Positions 1-5,434 of a DNA stretch of 10,707 bases are shown piece after piece. This stretch comes from Aliitabrizicola sp031425325 (lineage in GTDB: Bacteria; Pseudomonadota; Alphaproteobacteria; Rhodobacterales; Rhodobacteraceae), in contig JANPJD010000085.1 of assembly GCA_031425325.1 (NCBI GenBank), positions 1 through 10,707 of the forward strand, given 5' to 3'. The notes under the pieces are model-generated. The model ran no database searches and was not told the origin of the DNA. It saw nothing but the letters and a program-made list of their open reading frames with translations. A program made the position numbers and the translations under genes. Each line of letters begins with the position of its first letter. Positions within the stretch are counted from its first letter, which is position 1.

Positions 1-909
1 GTCTTCCAATTGCGTGTACTTGCCCACGATGGCCACGCGCACCTCACCTTCGGCATGGGTCAGCCGGTCCATCACGTCTTCCCAGCGCGCGAGGTTCGGG
101 CGCGGCGCGGGCGAGATGCCGAAGGCGTCGAGCACGGCCTGGTCCAGCCCTGCACGATGATAGGCAAGCGGCGCCTCGTAGATCGACTTGAGGTCATAGG
201 CCGGGATCACCGAGTCGGGCCGCACGTTGCAGAACAGCGCGATCTTCTGGCGTTCCTTTTCGGGGATGGGATGCTCTGACCGGCAGACCAGCACATCGGG
301 CTGCAACCCGATCGAGCGCAGCTCCTTCACCGAGTGCTGCGTGGGCTTGGTCTTCAGCTCGCCGGATGCGGCGAGATAGGGCAGCAGCGTCAGGTGCATG
401 AAGATGCACTGGCCGCGCGGGCGCTCCTGTGCGAACTGGCGGATCGCTTCGAAGAAGGGAAGTCCCTCGATGTCGCCGACCGTGCCGCCGATTTCGCACA
501 GCATGAAATCGACCTCATCGTCACCGATCCGCAGGAAGTCCTTGATCTCGTTGGTGACGTGCGGAATGACCTGGATCGTCTTGCCAAGGTAGTCGCCCCG
601 CCGTTCCTTCTCGAGGACGGTCGAGTAGATGCGCCCCGACGAGACGGAGTCCGACTGTCGGGCAGAGACGCCCGTGAAGCGTTCGTAGTGGCCAAGGTCA
701 AGGTCGGTTTCTGCCCCGTCATCGGTCACGAAGACCTCGCCGTGCTCGAACGGGCTCATCGTGCCGGGATCGACGTTGAGGTAGGGGTCGAGTTTCCGCA
801 GCCGCACCGAGAAGCCGCGCGCCTGCAAAAGCGCCCCGAGTGCTGCCGAGGCGAGGCCCTTGCCAAGCGAGGACACAACGCCGCCGGTGATGAAAACGTA
901 TCGTGCCAT
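1..909 (-). CDS. pyrG: CTP synthase (glutamine-hydrolysing), N-terminal 303 residues, cut by window edge
   Basis: CTP synthase converts UTP to CTP using ATP and ammonia taken from glutamine, the last step of de novo pyrimidine nucleotide synthesis in the cytoplasm. Translation from the ATG at 909 opens with MARYVFITGGVVSSLGKG, the family's ATP-binding loop, with its lysine at residue 17. GAETDLDLGHYERF follows around residues 66-79, and CEIGGTVGDIEG around 138-149 supplies the metal-binding glutamate (E139). The synthetase domain ends near residue 285, and RVAIVGKYTQLED (291-303) is the start of the glutamine amidotransferase domain. The usual length is about 545 residues, so roughly 240, including the catalytic cysteine triad, lie beyond base 1. 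A GGGAG sits six bases before the ATG. It lies 149 bases downstream of secG on the same strand. No frameshift is visible. Confidence 0.97.
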   Translation of the reverse strand, partial: MARYVFITGGVVSSLGKGLASAALGALLQARGFSVRLRKLDPYLNVDPGTMSPFEHGEVFVTDDGAETDLDLGHYERFTGVSARQSDSVSSGRIYSTVLEKERRGDYLGKTIQVIPHVTNEIKDFLRIGDDEVDFMLCEIGGTVGDIEGLPFFEAIRQFAQERPRGQCIFMHLTLLPYLAASGELKTKPTQHSVKELRSIGLQPDVLVCRSEHPIPEKERQKIALFCNVRPDSVIPAYDLKSIYEAPLAYHRAGLDQAVLDAFGISPAPRPNLARWEDVMDRLTHAEGEVRVAIVGKYTQLED

Positions 910-976
910 GGGGGCTCCCGCGCCTTGGATGAGGGGCGAGTCCCGAACACGGGAATCGCAGGATCACGGGAGTAGA

Positions 977-1005
977 GGGTTATCCGAAAAACCCGACCTC
1001 TGCAA
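977..1005 (-). promoter_or_regulatory. possible pyrG promoter in the secG-pyrG gap
   Basis: On the minus strand TTGCAG (bases 1005-1000) and TAACCC (982-977) are 17 bases apart, upstream of the pyrG ATG at 909. Both are weak matches to sigma-70 hexamers, so this is tentative; pyrG may simply be read through from secG. The rest of the 149-base gap shows no gene. A GGGTT/AACCC inverted repeat (978-995) overlaps it, with no T-run typical of a terminator. Confidence 0.22.
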
Positions 1006-1058
1006 CCGCACCGCTAGATGCTGTCTGATACGGGCCGCACCAGCCTAGCAATTGTGGA

Positions 1059-1472
1059 TCAATCTGCGGCAGGCGGTGCTGCCGGCTCGGTCGCTGGCGG
1101 AACGGCAGGCTCTTCGGCACGCGGCGGCGTGGCAGGCGCATCGCTGCTCGACGGCGGCAGCAGCGAGCCGCCGGGGGCCAGCGGGGCCGCCGGGGCGGGT
1201 GCCGCAGGAACGGTCCCGCCGATCTGGTCGATCACCGACGAACCTGCTGCGTCGCGGGCTGCAAAGATCGTCAGTGTCACCGACGTCGCGATGAAGCAGG
1301 CGGCGAACAGCCAGGTCAGCTTGGCCAGCGCCGTCGACGGCGCACGACCCGACATGGCCCCGCCGCCACCGCCACCCATTCCAAGACCGCCGCCTTCCGA
1401 CCGCTGCAAGAGCACGACGCCGATCAGCGCGAGGGCCAGCAGCAGGTGGATGATGAGAACGACGTTTTCCAT
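1059..1472 (-). CDS. secG: preprotein translocase subunit SecG
   Basis: SecG is the small accessory subunit of the SecYEG channel in the cytoplasmic membrane and assists SecA-driven export. The 137-residue product has the family plan: a first membrane segment at about residues 4-23, the signature LLQRSEGGGLGMGGG (21-35) in the cytoplasmic loop, and a second membrane segment at about 52-71. Beyond residue 75 there is a roughly 60-residue tail rich in proline, alanine and glutamate (for example PAAPAPAAPLAP). E. coli SecG is about 110 residues; Pro/Ala-rich tails are, from memory, common in alphaproteobacterial SecG. The ATG at 1472 is preceded by GAAGG about 10 bases upstream. It is the first gene of a minus-strand unit leading to pyrG and is divergent from purA. 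Confidence 0.94.
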   Translation of the reverse strand: MENVVLIIHLLLALALIGVVLLQRSEGGGLGMGGGGGGAMSGRAPSTALAKLTWLFAACFIATSVTLTIFAARDAAGSSVIDQIGGTVPAAPAPAAPLAPGGSLLPPSSSDAPATPPRAEEPAVPPATEPAAPPAAD

Positions 1473-1497
1473 CGGGGGTCGGCCTTCGCAAGGATGC

Positions 1498-1529
1498 GCC
1501 TATCTAGGCCCAAGCACCTGCGCCCGCAA
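1498..1529 (-). promoter_or_regulatory. candidate secG promoter with a short palindrome over the -10
   Basis: On the minus strand TTGCGG (bases 1529-1524) is followed after 17 bases by TAGATA (1506-1501), placing a start site near 1494, about 20 bases before the secG ATG. The -10 lies inside a perfect 12-base palindrome, GCCTATCTAGGC (1498-1509). The hexamers match the sigma-70 consensus only moderately (about three of six each), so this is a candidate only. Confidence 0.33.
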
Positions 1530-1552
1530 CCCCTTCGGCAGCGCCCGCCGAT

Positions 1553-1567
1553 GGCCCCCCAGGGGCC
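1553..1567. repeat. short GC inverted repeat in the secG/purA region
   Basis: GGCCCC (1553-1558) and GGGGCC (1562-1567) are perfect inverted arms around the three bases CCA. It is all G/C and abuts and slightly overlaps the next inverted repeat. No T-run follows on either strand, so it is not a typical intrinsic terminator. Confidence 0.5.
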
Positions 1568-1591
1568 CGGTGAATTAGGTGTTTCACCGGG
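1566..1591. repeat. perfect 9-base inverted repeat at the purA -35
   Basis: CCCGGTGAA (1566-1574) and TTCACCGGG (1583-1591) are perfect inverted arms separated by eight bases (TTAGGTGT). The centre-to-centre geometry suits a dimeric DNA-binding protein as well as an RNA hairpin. The right arm contains the candidate purA -35 hexamer, so a bound protein would be expected to influence purA transcription. The regulator is unknown. Confidence 0.6.
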
Positions 1592-1610
1592 GCGGGGTGG
1601 CGGCTATAGC
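1583..1610 (+). promoter_or_regulatory. candidate purA promoter
   Basis: TTCACC (1583-1588) matches four of six bases of a sigma-70 -35 box, and TATAGC (1605-1610) after a 16-base spacer is a fair -10. The start site would fall near 1617, giving a leader of about 25 bases before the GTG at 1642. Inverted repeats overlie both hexamers (1566-1591 and 1597-1616). Confidence 0.42.
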
Positions 1611-1616
1611 TGCCAC
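1597..1616. repeat. 20-base near-perfect palindrome over the purA -10 (operator-like)
   Basis: GTGGCGGCTATAGCTGCCAC reads the same on both strands except at one symmetric base pair (positions 6 and 15). It is centred on TATA and covers the candidate purA -10. This is the layout of a classical repressor operator, but no regulator can be named from the sequence. Confidence 0.55.
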
Positions 1617-1628
1617 GGTTTCGCAATC

Positions 1629-1633
1629 GGAGG
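1629..1633 (+). promoter_or_regulatory. ribosome binding site that fixes the purA GTG start
   Basis: GGAGG stands eight bases before the GTG at 1642. An ATG further upstream at 1579 would add 21 residues with no family similarity and would overlap the candidate promoter, so the GTG is preferred. Confidence 0.8.
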
Positions 1634-1641
1634 GCAAGCCC

Positions 1642-2934
1642 GTGGCAAATGTCGTCGTCGTGGGCGCCCAGTGGGGCGACGAGGGAAAAGGCAAGATCGT
1701 CGACTGGCTGTCCGAGCGGGCCGACGTGATCGCGCGTTTCCAGGGCGGGCACAACGCGGGCCATACCCTCGTGATCGACGGCAAGGTCTACAAGCTGTCG
1801 CTCCTGCCCTCGGGGATCGTGCGGGGCGGCAAGCTCAGCGTGATCGGCAACGGCGTGGTGCTTGATCCCTGGGCGCTTCTGGCCGAGATCGACAAGCTGA
1901 CCGGGCAGGGCGTTTCGATCGACCCGTCGAACCTGATGATCGCCGAGAATACGCCGCTGATCCTGCCGGTACACGGTGAGCTTGACCGCGCCCGCGAGGT
2001 GCAGGTGGGCATCGCCAAGATCGGCACGACCGGGCGCGGCATCGGCCCGGCCTACGAGGACAAGGTCGGTCGCCGCACGGTGCGGGTGGCCGACCTCGGG
2101 GACGAGGCGACGCTCGATCTGCGGCTCGACCGACTGCTCGGCCATCACGACGCCCTGCGGCGCGGGCTTGGCCTTCCGGCCATTGACCGGGCCGAACTCA
2201 AGGCCGCGCTTCTGGATGTCGCGCCGAAGATCCTGCCCTATGCCAAGCCAGTCTGGAAGGTGCTGACCGAGGCACGCCGCGCGGGCAAGCGCATCCTGTT
2301 CGAGGGGGCGCAGGGCGCGCTTCTGGATGTGGATTTCGGCACCTATCCCTTCGTCACCTCGTCGAACACGCTGGCCGGGATGGCCGCGACAGGCACCGGC
2401 CTTGGCCCGACAGCGGTCGATTTCGTCCTGGGGATCGTAAAGGCGTACACGACGCGTGTCGGCGAGGGGCCGTTCCCGACCGAGTTGTTCGACGCGGATG
2501 GCGAGCGTCTGGGAGAGCGCGGGCACGAGTTCGGCACCGTCACGGGCCGCAAGCGCCGCTGCGGGTGGTTCGACGCCGTGCTTGTGCGCCAGACCTGCGC
2601 GACCTCGGGCGTGTCGGGGATCGCATTGACCAAGCTCGATGTGCTCGACGGCTTCGGGACGCTTCGCATCTGCACGGGCTACGAGCTGGACGGAGAGCGG
2701 CTTGACTACCTTCCGACGGCGGCGAACCTTCAGGCAAAGGTGAGGCCCGTCTACGAAGAGCTGGAAGGCTGGCACCAAAGCACCGCCGGGGCGCGGTCCT
2801 GGGCCGACCTGCCGGGTGCTGCGATCAAGTACGTGCGACGGATCGAGGAATTGATCCAATGCCCGGTGGCACTACTTTCCACCTCGCCGGAGCGGGAGGA
2901 CACCATCCTCGTGACCGATCCGTTCGCGGACTGA
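1642..2934 (+). CDS. purA: adenylosuccinate synthetase
   Basis: PurA joins IMP and aspartate using GTP to form adenylosuccinate, the first committed step from IMP to AMP, in the cytoplasm. The 430-residue product matches the usual bacterial length of about 430. Visible family features are GAQWGDEGKGKIVD (8-21) with the catalytic aspartate D13, GGHNAGHT (35-42) with the catalytic H41, TTGRGIGPAYEDK (129-141), KAYTTRVGEGPFPTE (267-281), TGRKRRCGWFD (301-311) with the substrate arginine R303, and the guanine-recognising LTKLD (329-333). The start is GTG at 1642, chosen because GGAGG lies eight bases before it and because residues 2-8 (ANVVVVG) match the family's N-terminus. It is divergent from secG and 13 bases ahead of the DUF2842 gene, so the two are probably co-transcribed. 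No frameshift or missing key residue is seen. Confidence 0.97.
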   Translation: MANVVVVGAQWGDEGKGKIVDWLSERADVIARFQGGHNAGHTLVIDGKVYKLSLLPSGIVRGGKLSVIGNGVVLDPWALLAEIDKLTGQGVSIDPSNLMIAENTPLILPVHGELDRAREVQVGIAKIGTTGRGIGPAYEDKVGRRTVRVADLGDEATLDLRLDRLLGHHDALRRGLGLPAIDRAELKAALLDVAPKILPYAKPVWKVLTEARRAGKRILFEGAQGALLDVDFGTYPFVTSSNTLAGMAATGTGLGPTAVDFVLGIVKAYTTRVGEGPFPTELFDADGERLGERGHEFGTVTGRKRRCGWFDAVLVRQTCATSGVSGIALTKLDVLDGFGTLRICTGYELDGERLDYLPTAANLQAKVRPVYEELEGWHQSTAGARSWADLPGAAIKYVRRIEELIQCPVALLSTSPEREDTILVTDPFAD

Positions 2935-2947
2935 AGGGGAAAGACGC

Positions 2948-3187
2948 ATGGCGTTGAGCTACCGGGCGCGGCGCCGCTGGTCACTGGTAATCCTGATCAT
3001 CGGCCTGCCGCTTTACGTCGTTTCGGCAGTGACGCTCGTGAACATGCTGGAGCGTCCGTCGATCTGGGTCGAACTCGCGATCTATGTCGGCCTCGGGTTC
3101 CTCTGGGCGATCCCTTTCAAGTCCGTGTTCAAAGGTATCGGTCAGGCAGACCCGGACCGCCCGGACCAGGGCGGCTCTGACGTATAG
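2948..3187 (+). CDS. DUF2842 family small membrane protein
   Basis: This 79-residue protein has no known biochemical role. It starts MALSYRARRRWSLVILIIGLP, with a short basic cytoplasmic N-terminus and a first membrane segment at about residues 13-32. A second segment follows at about 40-58 (ELAIYVGLGFLWAIP), ending in the conserved-looking AIPFKSVFKGIG motif, and the tail is acidic. Size, two-helix topology and this motif fit the alphaproteobacterial DUF2842 family (recalled, not searched). The ATG at 2948 has AGGGGA seven bases upstream. It lies 13 bases after purA, consistent with one operon, though nothing in the sequence links it functionally to purine synthesis. It stops nine bases short of the convergent gene's stop codon, leaving almost no room for a terminator. 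Confidence 0.85.
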   Translation: MALSYRARRRWSLVILIIGLPLYVVSAVTLVNMLERPSIWVELAIYVGLGFLWAIPFKSVFKGIGQADPDRPDQGGSDV

Positions 3188-3196
3188 AACTGCCCT

Positions 3197-5296
3197 TCAG
3201 CGGTCCATCCGGCGCGCTTCGGCAAGGAAGTACGAGCTGTCCGTGATGGCGAACTGCCCGCGCTTGACCTTCTCGATCTTGCCCTGGCGCAGAAGCTGGC
3301 CGAAGCTTCTCATGCTGTCCTCGCGGCTGCGCTCGGAGTCGTCCTGAACTGCAGCCACATGGCGCATCAGGTGTGGCCGCGTGAAGTGCGGGCGCCCCTC
3401 GACACAGGCAGTGTAGGCGGCTGCTGCTTCCAGAAGGTCGGGGAGGTCGCTTGCGCCCAGGCGCTCGGCGAACTCGATGAAGTTGCTGGACGACCCGAAG
3501 ATGTTGTCGCCATCGACATCCGCATCGCTGTCATCATCGAAGTCGTCGTCGATCGGGGCGGCTGCGAGGTTTCCGGTGCTGGAAACCCGGCGCGGCATCA
3601 CGCGGACCGGAGTGTTGGCCGGGGCGGGTCGGTCGATGCGCTGCTCTGACACGAGAACGAGGGGTGCCGCACGCTCGGCAGGGGCGGGCTCGTCGCCCTC
3701 ACGGCGGGGGCGCACGACGCGGGCAAGGTCGGCCCGGTAGCGGTCGAGGCGCGAGGTCTCACCGCCTTCGGAAGACGAACCGGGCGAACGCAGCTCGGCA
3801 ACGGTGGCGGCCACGGCGGCCTTCAGATGGGCGAGGGTCGACATCCGGCGGCGGCTTTCGACGCCGTCCATCTCGGTGTTGGTCTGGCGCAGAAGGCGCG
3901 ATACGTCCTCGTCGCCCCGCGTGTTGGACTCGAGGATGGTGCGCCCTTCGCGCTCGGCACCGCGGGCCGCGTCGTCTTCGCCCGCTGCTTCGGCAGGCGA
4001 CGCTTCGGGCTCGGCGCGGCGAACCTTGATGACGCGCGCGCGGGCGCGGCGCAGCTTGTCGTCCAGCGCCGGCAAGGCCATGTCGGCCGCCGGGGCCGGC
4101 AAGTCTTCGTCGATCTGCTGGTCGGCGATCTGTTCCAGCGATTCGGGCGTCGGGTCTTCAAGCTGATCGACGGTCAGCTGCAGCGTTTCGAGCGACGGCT
4201 CGTCCTGCGTCGATGCCTCGGCAGCCTCGGTCTCGAACCGGTCGTCCGCGGCGGCCGTCTCGGTCGCGATCAGGCTAGCGAAGTCCTGCACCTCGGCGTC
4301 AGCGGCAGCCGCGGCCAGAGCGGCGGTGTCGAAGGCGCCGGCCTCGGGCTGGGCGGTATCCGCAGCCTCGTCCTCGGCCGCCTCGGGGGCGATGGCGACG
4401 GCATGCTGTTCGTCGCCAGCTTCGGCCATGAGTGCGGCGAAATCGGGCTCGGCCGACATCTCGGCCTCTGCCAGCATTGCCGTCTCGGCGTTTGCTTCAA
4501 CGACGTCACGATCCATCGCGATGGCCGCGAGCAGGGCGTCGTCCTGCGTCTCTTCGGGGGTCTCAAGGACAACCTCGGCATCGGTCCCGGCGTCGAGCGG
4601 CACCGCTTCGGTGGGCCGATCCTCGGCAAGACGCGCCACGAGGGCGGCATCGTCATCCTCGACATCGGCTTCCGGTTCCGCGTCAGCGACCGGGTGGTCC
4701 TCGGCCTCGGACACAAACGCGGCGATGGCAGCGGGTTCCACAGCCGGCGTAGCCGCAGGCACCACAACCGGAACAGCGGCAGCGACGGCTGCCGCGACGG
4801 GCGCAGGTGCAGCCACAGGTGCCATTGCCGGAGCAGCGACAACGGGAGCGGGCTTTTGGACGCGCGGCTCCTCGGCAAAGACCGCATCCTCGACCGGGGA
4901 GACGGCGGCTGCGCTGCGCGCCATTGCGGCGCGGATGCGCTGCAGTTTAGCGGCGACGCTCTCATCTTCGATCAGCGGCGCTGCCGCGACCGGCGCGGGC
5001 GCCGGGGCCGGAGCGACCTGCGGCGACGCGGTTTCCAGAAGATCACTCGCCCGCAGCACCACGCCGTGGCCGTCGACCTTGGCCTCAACCCGGCGCTGTA
5101 TCTCGCGCTCGGCGATGCGATGCAGCATCGCGGCGTCGGGGGTCGGCGGTTCGGCCCCGAAGTAGCGGTCGTCGGCGGCAAGATCGCGGAAGTACTCCGC
5201 GATGGCCTTCATCGTATTGAACGGCTCGTCAAACCCCTCGAGAGTGCACGAGAAGGTGCCGTAGCTGACGGTAAGGATCTTGCTCGCGCCGATCAT
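3197..5296 (-). CDS. large modular protein of unknown function with a possible winged-helix C-terminus
   Basis: I do not recognise a function. The 699-residue product has four parts. Residues 1-82 form a compact-looking N-terminal module (KILTVSYGTFSCTLEGFDEP, then EYFRDLAADDRYFGAEPPTP and IAEREIQRRVEAKV). Residues 83-410 are Ala/Pro/Glu/Asp-rich, acidic and probably disordered, with a recurring short D-[DFT]-A-x-L motif. Residues 411-600 alternate basic stretches (LRRARARVIKVRR, SRRRMSTLAHLKAAV) with a very acidic run (PIDDDFDDDSDADVDGD). Residues 601-699 are a second compact module in which MRSFGQLLRQGKIEKVKRGQFAIT looks like a recognition helix followed by a wing. There is no signal peptide or membrane segment. 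The ATG at 5296 has AAGAAGG about eight bases upstream; an in-frame ATG at 5356 adds an unlikely 20 residues. I associate the family with Rhodobacteraceae from memory only. It is divergent from the thiamine pyrophosphokinase gene. Confidence 0.87.
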   Translation of the reverse strand: MIGASKILTVSYGTFSCTLEGFDEPFNTMKAIAEYFRDLAADDRYFGAEPPTPDAAMLHRIAEREIQRRVEAKVDGHGVVLRASDLLETASPQVAPAPAPAPVAAAPLIEDESVAAKLQRIRAAMARSAAAVSPVEDAVFAEEPRVQKPAPVVAAPAMAPVAAPAPVAAAVAAAVPVVVPAATPAVEPAAIAAFVSEAEDHPVADAEPEADVEDDDAALVARLAEDRPTEAVPLDAGTDAEVVLETPEETQDDALLAAIAMDRDVVEANAETAMLAEAEMSAEPDFAALMAEAGDEQHAVAIAPEAAEDEAADTAQPEAGAFDTAALAAAAADAEVQDFASLIATETAAADDRFETEAAEASTQDEPSLETLQLTVDQLEDPTPESLEQIADQQIDEDLPAPAADMALPALDDKLRRARARVIKVRRAEPEASPAEAAGEDDAARGAEREGRTILESNTRGDEDVSRLLRQTNTEMDGVESRRRMSTLAHLKAAVAATVAELRSPGSSSEGGETSRLDRYRADLARVVRPRREGDEPAPAERAAPLVLVSEQRIDRPAPANTPVRVMPRRVSSTGNLAAAPIDDDFDDDSDADVDGDNIFGSSSNFIEFAERLGASDLPDLLEAAAAYTACVEGRPHFTRPHLMRHVAAVQDDSERSREDSMRSFGQLLRQGKIEKVKRGQFAITDSSYFLAEARRMDR

Positions 5297-5328
5297 GGGG
5301 ATCGCCTTCTTGTCTGTTCGTTGTCGCC

Positions 5329-5356
5329 GGTATCGATCCTGGCTTGTGCATTTCAA
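5329..5356 (-). promoter_or_regulatory. candidate promoter of the 699-residue unknown protein
   Basis: On the minus strand TTGAAA (5356-5351), five of six bases of the -35 consensus, is followed after 16 bases by GATACC (5334-5329), three of six of the -10. The start site would be near 5322, about 25 bases before the ATG at 5296. The upstream edge touches the first copy of a 10-base direct repeat. Confidence 0.38.
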
Positions 5357-5387
5357 TGGACAGATGGGGGTAATTTGATGGACAGAT
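5356..5387. repeat. pair of direct repeats, ATGGACAGAT, 22 bases apart
   Basis: ATGGACAGAT occurs at 5356-5365 and again at 5378-5387. Aligned 15-base units (5351-5365 and 5373-5387) agree at 12 of 15 positions. The 22-base period is close to two helical turns, as expected for two protein sites on one face of DNA. It lies between two divergent genes. The second copy contains an alternative in-frame ATG for the kinase gene. Confidence 0.5.
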
Positions 5388-5434
5388 CGTGGCCCAAAGC
5401 CCGCAAACTTGCCTTAATTGGTAACAGTATCGGA

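Noticed and set aside
978..995. Intrinsic terminator between secG and pyrG.
   Set aside because: The stem is five base pairs (GGGTT/AACCC) with no T-run after it in the secG-pyrG direction.
1504..2859. Long open frame on the minus strand opposite purA.
   Set aside because: PurA on the plus strand is complete with all catalytic motifs; the antisense product has no recognisable domain and GC-rich codon structure keeps the mirror frame open.
3827..5377. A plus-strand frame open for about 1.5 kb that runs in frame into thiamine pyrophosphokinase, suggesting a giant fusion protein.
   Set aside because: It is antisense to the 699-residue gene. Its translation is Arg/Gly/His-rich without domains, as expected from high GC, whereas the minus-strand frame has sensible ends and a ribosome site.
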